The position numbers were made by a program, and so were the translations under genes. A model generated the notes under the pieces. It was given only the letters and a program-made list of their open reading frames with translations, was not told the origin of the DNA and searched no databases. DNA of 64,000 bases from Prochlorococcus marinus str. MIT 9401 (GTDB taxonomy: Bacteria; Cyanobacteriota; Cyanobacteriia; PCC-6307; Cyanobiaceae): contig NZ_JNAR01000001.1 of the NCBI RefSeq assembly GCF_000760095.1, positions 31,835 to 95,834 of the forward strand, read 5' to 3'. The number at the start of each line of letters is the position of its first letter. The stretch's first letter is position 1. Positions 32,964 to 41,785 of this stretch are shown piece by piece.

Positions 32964-33142
32964 ACAAAAAATCTTTCTTTAATAATAATCCCTGATTGAC
33001 ATAATGAATAAAAAAAAAGAATATTTTAATTCTCAAATACTCACATTTACACACAAATTAAAAAAAAAACTATTGTTTTTGAATAAACCTTGGCTTATTA
33101 CCCCTTTAGTTGTTAATTTAATCAAAATAATTGATAAATTCC

Positions 33143-34306
33143 GTGAATATTGAACTTGGTTTAAACAGAAAAGTCCGAAGGGCTTATGGCATTGACGAAA
33201 TAGCTTTAGTCCCAGGCAAAAGAACACTGGATTACGACTTAACTGATCCTTCTTGGTTTATAGGTGATTTAAAGAGAGAAGTTCCAATTGTGGCAAGTGC
33301 TATGGACAGCGTTGTTGATGTTAATACGGCTGTAGAACTTACCAAATTAGGTGCCCTGGGGGTCATAAATATGGAGGGTATACAAACACGATATGAAAAT
33401 CCTGATAAAATATTAAATCAAATAGCATCAGTAGGTAAAAATGACTTCGTTCCGTTAATGCAGAAGATATACAGTGAACCCGTTAAGGAGGAATTAATTT
33501 CAAAGAGAATAAATGAGGTTAAAGAAAGAGGTGGTATTGCTGCGTTTAGTGGAACTCCTCAAGCGGCCATAAAATTTAAAAAAACACTAAATAATTCCAA
33601 TTTAGATTTATTTTTCCTTCAGGGTACAGTTGTTTCAACCGAACATCTTGGTATGGAAGGTAATGAAACCTTAAATATCAGAGACCTCTGTCAATCTATG
33701 AAAGTCCCAGTTGTGGCTGGCAATTGTGTTACTTACGAAGTTGCTAAACTTCTTATGGAGGCAGGAGTCGCAGGATTAATGGTTGGTATAGGTCCTGGAG
33801 CTGCTTGTACTTCAAGAGGGGTATTAGGAATTGGAATCCCTCAAGCAACTGCTATTGCTGATTGTAGTTTGGCAAGAGATGACTACTTTAAAAAAAGTGG
33901 TCGTTATATTCCTATAATCGGAGATGGAGGTATTGTTACGGGCGGAGATATTTGTAAATGTTTAGCTTGTGGCGCAGATGCTGTAATGATTGGCTCGCCA
34001 ATAGCAAAATCCTCAAATGCTCCAGGTAAGGGGTTTCATTGGGGTATGGCTACTCCAAGTCCTATATTGCCAAGAGGTACAAGAATTGAAGTTGGTTCTA
34101 CAGGAACTTTAGAGAGAATTATTAAAGGACCTGCCTTGCTAGATGATGGCACACATAATTTGTTAGGGGCTATTAGAACATCAATGAGTACACTTGGGGC
34201 TAAAAATATTAAGGAAATGCAAGGAGTTGAAATAGTTATTGCACCATCTCTTCTTACAGAGGGTAAGGTTTATCAAAAAGCCCAGCAGCTTGGAATGGGT
34301 AAATAG
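33143..34306 (+). CDS. guaB3: IMP dehydrogenase GuaB3-type (no CBS domains)
   Basis: A 387-residue IMPDH/GMPR barrel. RRAYGIDEIALVPGKRT, IVASAMDSVVD and GALGVINMEGIQTRYE match the GuaB3 subgroup shared by actinobacteria and cyanobacteria. The catalytic loop GIGPGAACTSRGV supplies the cysteine, and IGDGGIVTGGDICK and GADAVMIGSP are the phosphate-binding strands. The regulatory CBS pair of classical GuaB is absent, so Bateman-type purine feedback is not expected. I chose the GTG at 33143 (MNIELGLNRK); an in-frame TTG at 33131 would add four residues. Yfr1 and trxA follow. Confidence 0.9.
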   Translation: MNIELGLNRKVRRAYGIDEIALVPGKRTLDYDLTDPSWFIGDLKREVPIVASAMDSVVDVNTAVELTKLGALGVINMEGIQTRYENPDKILNQIASVGKNDFVPLMQKIYSEPVKEELISKRINEVKERGGIAAFSGTPQAAIKFKKTLNNSNLDLFFLQGTVVSTEHLGMEGNETLNIRDLCQSMKVPVVAGNCVTYEVAKLLMEAGVAGLMVGIGPGAACTSRGVLGIGIPQATAIADCSLARDDYFKKSGRYIPIIGDGGIVTGGDICKCLACGADAVMIGSPIAKSSNAPGKGFHWGMATPSPILPRGTRIEVGSTGTLERIIKGPALLDDGTHNLLGAIRTSMSTLGAKNIKEMQGVEIVIAPSLLTEGKVYQKAQQLGMGK

Positions 34307-34372
34307 TTTTATAAAAAAAATTTAAACCTTAGCGAATTATGCATTTAATTGAACAAATTTCGCATTACGAGT

Positions 34373-34378
34373 TATTAT
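34373..34378 (+). promoter_or_regulatory. Candidate -10 box of Yfr1
   Basis: TATTAT ends six bases before the hairpin that opens Yfr1 at 34385, which is the expected distance to the transcription start. No convincing -35 element is visible, as is common in this genus. Confidence 0.5.
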
Positions 34379-34384
34379 TGAATG

Positions 34385-34441
34385 ATGGGGGAAACCCCAT
34401 ACTCCTCACACACTAAATCGCCCGATTAATCGGGCTTTTTT
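34385..34441 (+). ncRNA. yfr1: Small regulatory RNA Yfr1
   Basis: The hallmark architecture is complete. There is a 5' hairpin ATGGGG-GAAA-CCCCAT (34385-34400), the ultra-conserved single-stranded element ACTCCTCACACAC (34401-34413), a short A-rich spacer, and the terminator hairpin GCCCGA-TTAA-TCGGGC with a T-run. The predicted length is 57 nt. The locus between an IMPDH gene and trxA is the classical Yfr1 position. Yfr1 is known to pair through the CU-rich element with mRNAs, for example outer-membrane porin mRNAs, to inhibit translation. Confidence 0.95.
34420..34441 (+). terminator. Rho-independent terminator of Yfr1
   Basis: A six-base-pair perfect stem GCCCGA/TCGGGC with a TTAA loop is followed by six T residues. 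It forms the 3' end of Yfr1 and insulates trxA from guaB3. Confidence 0.9.
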
Positions 34442-34532
34442 AGATATTTTGTTACTTATATTATTTAATCTGTAATGAAATCATCACTTAAAAGAATTGC
34501 CTGCTAAATTTTTTAAAAGGAATATTTAAATT

Positions 34533-34856
34533 ATGTCATCAGCTCCAGCCGTAACTGATTCTTCATTTGATAAAGATGTACTGAAAAGTGATCTACCAGT
34601 ATTAGTTGATTTTTGGGCACCATGGTGCGGTCCATGTAGGATGGTTGCACCAGTTGTTGAAGAAATCTCAAAAGACTTTGAAGGCAAGATTAAAGTTTTC
34701 AAATTAAATACTGATGAGAACCCAAATGTTGCAAGTCAATATGGAATTAGAAGTATTCCAACATTAATGATCTTTAAAGGTGGTCAAAAAGTAGACACTG
34801 TTGTTGGAGCTGTACCAAAAGCAACTCTATCAAGCACTCTATCTAAGCATCTTTAA
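34533..34856 (+). CDS. trxA: Thioredoxin (m-type)
   Basis: A 107-residue thioredoxin with the canonical redox site [14 protein letters not shown] and the cis-proline loop [12 protein letters not shown]. It reduces Calvin-cycle and other target disulfides and, in cyanobacteria, affects OpcA/G6PDH activity. A purine-rich AAAAGGAAT lies upstream of the ATG as a plausible ribosome-binding site. It is the first gene of a plus-strand run trxA-hisH-rsmD. Confidence 0.97.
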   Translation: MSSAPAVTDSSFDKDVLKSDLPVLVDFWAPWCGPCRMVAPVVEEISKDFEGKIKVFKLNTDENPNVASQYGIRSIPTLMIFKGGQKVDTVVGAVPKATLSSTLSKHL

Positions 34857-34867
34857 GATATATAGCT

Positions 34868-35485
34868 TTGCATAAAATTGGACTTATAGACTATGGGATG
34901 GGTAATATTCATTCCGTGACAAAATCTCTAGAAAGTCTTGGAGAAGAAATACTTTTAATTAAAAATTTTAGTGAAACGAAGGCTTGTAAGGCGATAATCC
35001 TTCCAGGAGTTGGAGCATTTGATCCGGCTATGACAAACTTAATAAATACGGATTTGATAACTGATTTAAAAAAATGGATCAATAGTGGAAAGTCTTTTTT
35101 AGGAATTTGTTTAGGTCTTCAACTCCTTTTTGAATCTAGTGATGAAGGGAATGTTAAAGGACTGGGGATTTTAAAAGGAAAAATACAAAAAATTCCTAAT
35201 ATAGTTAATCAAAGGATTCCTCACATGGGTTGGTGCCAACTTTTACCAACAAAACAAAACACTTTATTAGAGTTAGAAGAATTAAATAATTGGGTATATT
35301 TTGTTCATTCTTATCATGCAATCCCTGATGATTTTAATATTATTGCAGCTCAGGTTAATTATGGATCTGTCAAATTAACAGCGATGATTGAGAATGATAA
35401 TTTATTGGCCTGTCAATTTCATCCAGAAAAATCTGGTAAAACTGGAGAAAAACTTTTGAGGAGATGGCTAAGGAATATTCATTAA
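34868..35485 (+). CDS. hisH: Imidazole glycerol phosphate synthase glutaminase subunit HisH
   Basis: A 205-residue class I glutamine amidotransferase. IGLIDYGMGNIHSV is the HisH N-terminus, FLGICLGLQLLFE holds the nucleophilic cysteine, and CQFHPEKSGKTG the catalytic His and Glu. It passes ammonia to HisF for histidine and AICAR formation; hisF is not nearby. Start is a TTG at 34868, 11 bases after the trxA stop. Confidence 0.95.
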   Translation: MHKIGLIDYGMGNIHSVTKSLESLGEEILLIKNFSETKACKAIILPGVGAFDPAMTNLINTDLITDLKKWINSGKSFLGICLGLQLLFESSDEGNVKGLGILKGKIQKIPNIVNQRIPHMGWCQLLPTKQNTLLELEELNNWVYFVHSYHAIPDDFNIIAAQVNYGSVKLTAMIENDNLLACQFHPEKSGKTGEKLLRRWLRNIH

Positions 35486-35498
35486 AAGATTCTTAGAG

Positions 35499-36098
35499 AT
35501 GAAGACAAACTTAAGATTAATAGGTGGTAAAAAACTCCAAAGTCCAAATAATATTTATACGAGACCTACAACTCTGAGAGTTAGAGAGGCTATATTCAAC
35601 ATATTGAATAATAGAGTTGAAAATAGTAATTGGCTAGATTTGTTTAGTGGAACAGGTGCTATATCTTGTGAAGCCTATAATCACGGGGCAAGCAAAATAA
35701 TTGCAATTGAAAAAAACAAAATCAACTCAAAAATTTGCTTAGAAAATTTACTCTCGCTGGAGAATATTGAGAATAGGAGAAATGATATCGAAATTATTTG
35801 TAAAGACGTATTGAAATGGACTAAACCAAATTATGAGAGAAACTTATCATCAAAAGTTTTTGATTTAAACAAATTAAAATTTGATTTTGTTTATCTAGAT
35901 CCTCCATACGATGTTGATTTCCATGAATTAGTTTTAAATCAGTTATTTAATTGTAATCTTTTAAAAAAAGATTCAACAGTTATTTGTGAACATTCTCCAA
36001 ATCTTTTTATTAAAAAAAGTACTTTGTGGGAAACTATAGATGTAAGAAATTATGGGCAGTCAAGATTAACATTTTTAATCAATGTCCAGCATTCCTGA
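35499..36098 (+). CDS. rsmD: 16S rRNA (guanine-966-N2)-methyltransferase RsmD
   Basis: A 199-residue SAM-dependent methyltransferase. N-terminal [10 protein letters not shown] and [15 protein letters not shown] are RsmD-specific, [20 protein letters not shown] binds SAM, and [11 protein letters not shown] is the catalytic DPPY motif for N2-guanine methylation. The last 24 bases overlap the 3' end of petG on the other strand. It sits 13 bases after hisH. Confidence 0.93.
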   Translation: MKTNLRLIGGKKLQSPNNIYTRPTTLRVREAIFNILNNRVENSNWLDLFSGTGAISCEAYNHGASKIIAIEKNKINSKICLENLLSLENIENRRNDIEIICKDVLKWTKPNYERNLSSKVFDLNKLKFDFVYLDPPYDVDFHELVLNQLFNCNLLKKDSTVICEHSPNLFIKKSTLWETIDVRNYGQSRLTFLINVQHS

Positions 36099-36194
36099 AC
36101 CTCTTCTGTATTGATTCCATGCACTTACAAATAAGCCAAGAAGAGTTATTGGTACTAAACCTAAAACAATTCCACAAAGAAGAGGCTCGATCAT
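36075..36194 (-). CDS. petG: Cytochrome b6f complex subunit PetG
   Basis: A 39-residue single-span subunit of the cytochrome b6f complex, read on the minus strand from ATG (complement 36192-36194) to TAA (36075-36077). The sequence begins [20 protein letters not shown] and ends with [16 protein letters not shown], a near-perfect match to cyanobacterial and plastid PetG. It is needed for complex assembly in the thylakoid. Its 3' end overlaps rsmD, and its start is 55 bases from the divergent cytochrome cM start. Confidence 0.96.
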   Translation of the reverse strand: MIEPLLCGIVLGLVPITLLGLFVSAWNQYRRGSGMLDID

Positions 36195-36249
36195 TTTTTT
36201 GCCTTTTTTGAATTTCTTAATCACAATTGTTACATAGAGACTATTTTTT

Positions 36250-36636
36250 GTGTCAACATCTTCATCAACTGCAGCAGAAAGGGACTTTAAGGGAGAATTC
36301 TTAAAAATTGTTTTTGTTGTATTTGGAGTTTTATTGATTTGTTTTTCAATAATTTTCGTAAATCATCATGAAAATAACAAATATATTATTGAAACTCTTG
36401 AGCTTAATGGCTCTGCTGAGGAAGGAGATGCTCTTTTTAAGGTAAATTGTGTTGGATGTCATGGAATTACAGCAAGAGGATTAGTGGGCCCAGACTTACA
36501 CTCAATAACTCAACGTTTGAATGATAAAGAGATAATAAAACAAGTTACAGGAGGCTTGACTCCTCCCATGCCAAGTTTTGAAATTGATCCTGCAAATATG
36601 TCCAATTTGTTAAAATATCTTCATAGCCTTGAATAA
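36250..36636 (+). CDS. cytM: Cytochrome cM
   Basis: A 128-residue membrane-anchored c-type cytochrome. One hydrophobic segment at about 19-36 anchors the protein; the haem motif CVGCHG is near residue 67 and a methionine ligand is available in [10 protein letters not shown]. This is the layout of cyanobacterial CytM, which in freshwater strains modulates respiration and heterotrophy in thylakoid and plasma membranes. Start is a GTG at 36250. It neighbours petG and a SpoU methylase gene (2 bases downstream). Confidence 0.88.
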   Translation: MSTSSSTAAERDFKGEFLKIVFVVFGVLLICFSIIFVNHHENNKYIIETLELNGSAEEGDALFKVNCVGCHGITARGLVGPDLHSITQRLNDKEIIKQVTGGLTPPMPSFEIDPANMSNLLKYLHSLE

Positions 36637-36638
36637 TT

Positions 36639-37385
36639 TTGGTAAAAAATTTTTCTAATTTAAAGGTAATTTTAGTTGAACCAAATGGTCCTTTAAATGT
36701 TGGAAGCGTTGCTAGGTTATGCAGTAATTTTGAAGTGGATGAATTAAGAATTGTTTCTCCTAAGTGCGACATATTTTCTTTAGAAGCAAAAAAAATGGCT
36801 CTTAAAGGCCAAAAATTTCTTAAACATTGTAAAGTTTTTGATGATCTTCAAAAAGCAATTTTTGATTGTGATTTGGTTCTAGCATCTTGTGGAAGGATTG
36901 ATGTAAATAAAGATTCATTTTTTGCATCCTCTGAAGATATATTTGATTGGACTTTATCCTTTAAGAAGATAAATAATTTAGCAATTATATTTGGAAGAGA
37001 AGATAGAGGTTTAACTAACAGTGAATTGCTTCTAGCAAATAAAACTTTTAATATTCCAACTTCTCAGAATAATCCTTCATTAAATCTTTCTCACGCTGTT
37101 TCAATAGTTTTGTATGAATTAAATAAGTCTTCTAAAAAGAATTTAAATAATGAATTAAAAGTTTTTAACTTGGCATCATCGAAAGAAGTACATGATACAT
37201 TTGTGGAGATAGAGGAAATGCTTTTGCGAGTTGGATATCTCTTAAAACATACCTCCAAGGCAAAAATCAGTAAATTTAAGAATTTTATTTTAAGGACTAA
37301 TACATCAATGCACGAAGTAAATGTTTTAAGAGGAATTGTCCATCAAATAAATTGGTTTTTAAACAATTCAAAAAAAAATAAGTAA
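36639..37385 (+). CDS. SpoU/TrmH-family RNA 2'-O-methyltransferase (TrmJ-like)
   Basis: A 248-residue SPOUT methyltransferase. VILVEPNGPLNVGSVARLC is the TrmJ-type N-terminus, LAIIFGREDRGLTNSELLLA the SAM-binding knot entry, and NPSLNLSHAVSIVLYEL the final knot motif. TrmJ modifies position 32 of tRNAs; this length and motif set match it. The start is taken as TTG at 36639, 2 bases after cytM. An alternative is another TrmH paralogue acting on rRNA. Confidence 0.8.
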   Translation: MVKNFSNLKVILVEPNGPLNVGSVARLCSNFEVDELRIVSPKCDIFSLEAKKMALKGQKFLKHCKVFDDLQKAIFDCDLVLASCGRIDVNKDSFFASSEDIFDWTLSFKKINNLAIIFGREDRGLTNSELLLANKTFNIPTSQNNPSLNLSHAVSIVLYELNKSSKKNLNNELKVFNLASSKEVHDTFVEIEEMLLRVGYLLKHTSKAKISKFKNFILRTNTSMHEVNVLRGIVHQINWFLNNSKKNK

Positions 37386-37502
37386 GTATAAATTTGATTA
37401 GTTATTATTCGCATGTTGTTTTAATTTGATAGGGATATTTACTAAAAACATTTTCTGAAGTAGCATCTATTGATTATTTGAATATTTAAGAAAACTAAAA
37501 CT

Positions 37503-38591
37503 GTGCCTACAACCAAGAAAAGAAGAGTTTTTCCTTTTACAGCAGTAATTGGTCAAGAAGAAATGAAATTGGCTCTCTTGTTAAATGTTATTGATCCAAG
37601 AATTGGAGGAGTGATGATAATGGGTGATAGAGGGACTGGAAAGTCAACTACAATAAGAGCCTTAGCTGATTTGTTGCCTGCAATCGATGTTGTTAAAGAC
37701 GATCCATATAATAGCTCACTAGTCGATCCTGATTTGCAAAGTAAAGAAGTTTTGGAAAAAATTACTCAAGGAGAAAATTTAGAGAGTATTCAAAGACAAG
37801 TACCTATGGTTGACTTGCCTTTAGGGGCTACTGAAGACAGGCTTTGTGGAACCATTGATATAGAGAAGGCATTGAGCGAAGGTGTTAAGGCATTCGAACC
37901 TGGTCTATTAGCAAAAGCCAATAGGGGTTTACTATACGTTGATGAAGTGAATTTACTTGATGATCATTTAGTGGATGTACTCTTAGATTCGGCAGCTTCT
38001 GGATGGAATACAGTTGAAAGGGAGGGGGTCTCAGTTCGACATCCTGCGAGGTTTGTCCTTATTGGTTCAGGAAATCCAGAAGAAGGTGAATTAAGACCTC
38101 AACTATTGGACAGGTTTGGCATGAGTGTTGAAGTTAAGACAGTTAGAGATGCTGAATTAAGAGTTCAAGTGGTTGATCAAAGAACTTCTTTTGATGATAA
38201 TCCTGATGAGTTTTCATTAAGTGTTGAGAAACAACAGGATGAACTTCAACAAAAAGTTATCAAAGCACAAGAAATATTAAATTCTGTTCAAATGGATGAT
38301 GACTTAAGATTGAATATTTCTGCAATCTGCGGAGAACTAGATGTGGATGGTTTACGTGGAGATATTGTTACAAATAGGTCTGCAAGGGCAATTGCAGCAT
38401 TTGAAGGCAGAACTGAAGTTCAAGAAGATGATATAGCAAGGGTTATTTCTTGTTCTTTAAGACATAGACTTAGAAAAGATCCATTAGAACAAGTTGATTC
38501 AGGCGAAAGAGTTATTCAAGCTTTTTGTAAAGTATTTGATTTAGATGAAAAAGAAAATCTTTCAAAATTTCAATTGTCTGCTGAAGCTTAA
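37503..38591 (+). CDS. chlI: Magnesium-protoporphyrin chelatase ATPase subunit ChlI
   Basis: A 362-residue AAA+ ATPase. [19 protein letters not shown] opens the domain, [15 protein letters not shown] is Walker A, and [16 protein letters not shown] is Walker B. The sensor and arginine-finger helices ([19 protein letters not shown]) are intact. It drives Mg insertion into protoporphyrin IX with ChlD and ChlH, the entry to chlorophyll synthesis. Start is GTG at 37503. ruvC follows 5 bases later. Confidence 0.97.
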   Translation: MPTTKKRRVFPFTAVIGQEEMKLALLLNVIDPRIGGVMIMGDRGTGKSTTIRALADLLPAIDVVKDDPYNSSLVDPDLQSKEVLEKITQGENLESIQRQVPMVDLPLGATEDRLCGTIDIEKALSEGVKAFEPGLLAKANRGLLYVDEVNLLDDHLVDVLLDSAASGWNTVEREGVSVRHPARFVLIGSGNPEEGELRPQLLDRFGMSVEVKTVRDAELRVQVVDQRTSFDDNPDEFSLSVEKQQDELQQKVIKAQEILNSVQMDDDLRLNISAICGELDVDGLRGDIVTNRSARAIAAFEGRTEVQEDDIARVISCSLRHRLRKDPLEQVDSGERVIQAFCKVFDLDEKENLSKFQLSAEA

Positions 38592-38596
38592 TAACA

Positions 38597-39070
38597 GTGA
38601 GAATAATTGGGATTGACCCTGGATTAGCTAGAGTTGGTTATGGAATAATTGAGATAGAGAATGAAAGAAAGATATTATTAGATTGCGGCGTTATTGAAAC
38701 AGATAAAGATAAAAAAGAAGAAGATAGACTTTATGAGATATTCCAAGATCTTAATGAATTAATAAATCATTGGAACCCAACTGCAGCGGCAGTAGAGAAA
38801 TTTTTCTTTTACAGGTCAAGTACTACCATTAGTGTAGTGCAGGCTAGGGGAGTGATTATGATGGTATTGGCCTCTAAAAAGATTCATGTTAGTGAGTATT
38901 CACCTGCTCAGATAAAATTAACAATTGCTGGATCTGGAAAGGCATCTAAGAGAGATATTCTTGATGCTGTTATGTATAACTTAGATCTTAATAAACCCCC
39001 AAAACCTGATGATTCGGCAGATGCATTGGCTATAGCACTCACAAAACTAAATGAGGATGGCTTTAACTGA
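38597..39070 (+). CDS. ruvC: Holliday junction resolvase RuvC
   Basis: A 157-residue RNase H-fold endonuclease. [18 protein letters not shown] carries the first catalytic aspartate, [10 protein letters not shown] the glutamate and [15 protein letters not shown] the DNA-binding segment; the final acidic pair is in [14 protein letters not shown]. It resolves recombination junctions with RuvAB. Start is GTG at 38597, 5 bases after chlI, so it is translated from the same message. Confidence 0.95.
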   Translation: MRIIGIDPGLARVGYGIIEIENERKILLDCGVIETDKDKKEEDRLYEIFQDLNELINHWNPTAAAVEKFFFYRSSTTISVVQARGVIMMVLASKKIHVSEYSPAQIKLTIAGSGKASKRDILDAVMYNLDLNKPPKPDDSADALAIALTKLNEDGFN

Positions 39071-39079
39071 AAATTTATA

Positions 39080-39637
39080 ATGAAGATTTTTGAAAATAAG
39101 AAATTGGAGAGGGATAGGTTTAGAAAACTTAGAGATGGGATTTCTTTTAACCAAAGAGAGAATGTAGAAAAGAATGTAGGATTATATATTGATTCATTTG
39201 TTAAGGGATATAAAAATATTGGTTATATAGCCATATATTGGCCTTTAAAAAATGAGGTTGATATAAGGAGTCTCAAGAAAAAATTCACTTTAGCTTTGCC
39301 TAGATGTAAAGATAAAAAAGAGTTGTTATTTTATCCATGGGATGAAAAACCTCTTACCAAAGATTCTGAAGGGATATTAAGTCCAAAAAACTCTTCTCCT
39401 TTAAGTCATTTGCAGATAAGTATGATATTTGTACCATGTCTTTCCGTTGATAAGAATTTAACAAGATTAGGTTATGGAGGAGGTTATTTTGATAAATTAA
39501 GGAGAGATAATGATTGGAGAAATATTCCATGCATTGGAGTATTAACTTCTAATTGTATAAGTACGATTCCATTAACCAGAGCTGAGTGGGATATTCCTTT
39601 ATCGGGCTTTATCACAGAAAAAGAAATATTTGTATAA
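39080..39637 (+). CDS. 5-formyltetrahydrofolate cyclo-ligase
   Basis: A 185-residue 5-FCL family enzyme converting 5-formyl-THF to 5,10-methenyl-THF with ATP. RFRKLRDGISFNQRE is the N-terminal substrate loop, IAIYWPLKNEVDIR the ATP-binding strand, and RLGYGGGYFDKLRR the C-terminal signature. It joins FolD in one-carbon folate recycling. It lies 9 bases after ruvC. Confidence 0.9.
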   Translation: MKIFENKKLERDRFRKLRDGISFNQRENVEKNVGLYIDSFVKGYKNIGYIAIYWPLKNEVDIRSLKKKFTLALPRCKDKKELLFYPWDEKPLTKDSEGILSPKNSSPLSHLQISMIFVPCLSVDKNLTRLGYGGGYFDKLRRDNDWRNIPCIGVLTSNCISTIPLTRAEWDIPLSGFITEKEIFV

Positions 39638-39676
39638 TAGAAGACTCATAAAGTGATTAATTTATAGTTTTAAAAA

Positions 39677-40096
39677 ATGGAAAATCACGAAAAATACAAT
39701 AATTTATCAAAATTAGTTGAAAAGTTGAAGAAATCAGAAGATCCAAAAAGAAAATATGAATACATTTTGTGGTTAGGCAAAAAACTGAAAGAACCAGATA
39801 GTGAAATCCTTGTTGAAGAAAATAAAGTTAAGGGATGCGTTTCAGAAGTTTTTGTTAAGGCAACTTTTAAAGCAGGTAAATTATTTTGGGAAGGATATTC
39901 TGATGCTCTTATAACAAAGGGTTTGTTGTCCTTTTTAATAAGTGGATTAAATGAGTTAACACCAAATGAAGTTGTTGAAATAGATAAGAAATTTATAGAA
40001 GATACTGGTTTGAAAGCAAGCCTAACTCCTTCACGATCAAATGGTTTTTTAAACATTTTATTGAAAATGCAGTCTCAGGCAAATGAATTTTTGTAG
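39677..40096 (+). CDS. sufE: SufE-family sulfur acceptor protein
   Basis: A 139-residue SufE. Opening helix LSKLVEKLKKSEDPKRKYEY, then KVKGCVSEVFVKA, in which the cysteine accepts persulfide from SufS, and the SFLISGLNELTPNEV segment. It enhances SufS desulfurase for Fe-S cluster assembly, a heavy demand in a photosynthetic cell. It is 39 bases after the 5-FCL gene. Confidence 0.92.
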   Translation: MENHEKYNNLSKLVEKLKKSEDPKRKYEYILWLGKKLKEPDSEILVEENKVKGCVSEVFVKATFKAGKLFWEGYSDALITKGLLSFLISGLNELTPNEVVEIDKKFIEDTGLKASLTPSRSNGFLNILLKMQSQANEFL

Positions 40097-40140
40097 GCCT
40101 AATAATATAAAATTAAACTCAAAGTTAAAAGAAATAAAAA

Positions 40141-41442
40141 ATGAGAAAATGCAGAATTGGGATTATAGGTTTTGGAACTGTAGGTTCAGGGATTTATAAA
40201 ATATTATGTTCTGAGGTTGATTCACATCCAATTCTAAAAGAAATAGAAATTGCAAAAATAGCAGTTAAAGATCTTAATAAAAAAAGAGATATTGAGCTAG
40301 ATAATAATTTATTAACTGATGATCCATTTAAATTAATTAATGACCCCTCCATAGATGTAATTGTTGAAGTCATGGGTGGGGTTGATTTAGCGAAAGATAT
40401 TATTCTGCAATCATTAAAATTAGGTAAATCTGTTGTTACAGCAAATAAAGCTGTCATTGCAAGATATGGAGAAGAAATATATAAAACTGCTTCTAAAGAA
40501 GGAGTTTATATATTGTCAGAGGCGGCAGTTTGCGGGGGAATTCCTATAATTGAACCCTTAAAAAGATCATTAAAAAGTAACAGCATAAAAAAAATGGTTG
40601 GGATAATAAATGGCACAACAAATTTTATTCTTTCCAAGATGGCAAATGAAAAAGCTGATTACAAGGAGACCTTAAAATTGGCCCAAAGCCTTGGATATGC
40701 AGAATTTGATCCAACTGCAGATGTTGAGGGTCATGATGCTGCTGATAAGATTTCAATTCTTAGTGAACTTGCATTTGGAGGGAAAATCAAAAGAGAGGAG
40801 ATTCATTCTGAGGGCATTAGTAAAATTAATCTAAAGGATATTGAATATGCCAATAAATTAGGGTTTGAAATAAAACTTATAGCTTTCTCAGAAAGGGGAC
40901 AAATTAATACTAATGATTCCCTTTCTTTGAATATTTGGGTAGGACCTTCTTTGATTCCAAAATCTCATCCATTGGCAACAGTTAAGGGAGTTAATAATGC
41001 CTTATTGATAGAGGCTGATCCTCTTGGAGAGATAATGTTATATGGTCCAGGTGCAGGGAGTGGCCCAACTGCTGCATCAGTAGTATCAGATATATTAAAT
41101 CTGCATGCCGCCTCAGTAAAAAATAATAATTCAATCGATCCATTATTATCTTTTTATTTCTGGAGAAACTGTCATATCATTGAACCTTCACAAATAAATA
41201 AAAAAAATTACCTTAGAATTATTTGTCTTGATAGCCCAGGTGTCATAGGAAAGATTGGAGATATTTTTGGGAAGAATAATGTGTCAATCGAATCAATTGT
41301 TCAACTTGATGCAAGTGAGGACAAGGCTGAAATTGTCGTTATTACTCATGAGGTGAATAATGGAGATTTTGAAAGATCGAAAGATGAGATAAATTCGCTC
41401 AATGAAGTCAAAATTATTGCAAGTCAATTAAGTTGTATTTAA
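40141..41442 (+). CDS. hom: Homoserine dehydrogenase
   Basis: A 433-residue enzyme. GIIGFGTVGSGIYKIL binds NAD(P), VVTANKAVIARYG and GIINGTTNFIL mark the substrate site, and YAEFDPTADVEGHDAADK is the homoserine dehydrogenase signature with catalytic Lys/Asp. The C-terminal ACT domain (LRIICLDSPGVIGKIGDIF) indicates amino-acid feedback, typically by threonine. It supplies homoserine for threonine and methionine synthesis. Confidence 0.96.
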   Translation: MRKCRIGIIGFGTVGSGIYKILCSEVDSHPILKEIEIAKIAVKDLNKKRDIELDNNLLTDDPFKLINDPSIDVIVEVMGGVDLAKDIILQSLKLGKSVVTANKAVIARYGEEIYKTASKEGVYILSEAAVCGGIPIIEPLKRSLKSNSIKKMVGIINGTTNFILSKMANEKADYKETLKLAQSLGYAEFDPTADVEGHDAADKISILSELAFGGKIKREEIHSEGISKINLKDIEYANKLGFEIKLIAFSERGQINTNDSLSLNIWVGPSLIPKSHPLATVKGVNNALLIEADPLGEIMLYGPGAGSGPTAASVVSDILNLHAASVKNNNSIDPLLSFYFWRNCHIIEPSQINKKNYLRIICLDSPGVIGKIGDIFGKNNVSIESIVQLDASEDKAEIVVITHEVNNGDFERSKDEINSLNEVKIIASQLSCI

Positions 41443-41512
41443 AAAAATAGTTTGCAAATTTCTTTATAGCTTGTTAAACCGAAGAAAGTAAGTGTTTCGT
41501 TTTAGCGCCTTA

Positions 41513-41785
41513 ATGATTCATTCAAAACTACTAGATAATAATAAAGAAAATAATAATTTAATTTTTTCTGAAAACCTTTATAAAGGTGCTTGTATAAAAA
41601 TTAAAAATAGCAATAAAACTTTTCAAGTAATTGGTCTCAATTTAGGTAAAGAAATTTGTTGGGTGAGAGAGTGGCCTTTTGCCTGTAATTCTAAAAAAAC
41701 ATTTGCTTTAGAAATAAGTCAAATAACCTTACAAATTTTTTGTTCAAATAATTCTTCAGAAAAATTAAGTAATTATGAAATATGA
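41513..41785 (+). CDS. Hypothetical small protein ahead of the ABC binding protein
   Basis: About 90 residues from the ATG at 41513 (an in-frame GTG at 41492 would add seven). The core reads YKGACIKIKNSNKTFQVIGL then EICWVREWPF, a small beta-rich domain with three cysteines. No family recognised. Its stop overlaps the next gene by 4 bases (ATGA arrangement), so it is probably translationally coupled with the ABC binding protein. Confidence 0.6.
   Translation: MIHSKLLDNNKENNNLIFSENLYKGACIKIKNSNKTFQVIGLNLGKEICWVREWPFACNSKKTFALEISQITLQIFCSNNSSEKLSNYEI

Noticed and set aside
33033..33227. 64-codon frame on the minus strand between gyrA and guaB3
   Set aside because: Overlaps the guaB3 start on the other strand and the AT-rich divergent promoter; no ribosome-binding site and an implausible composition.
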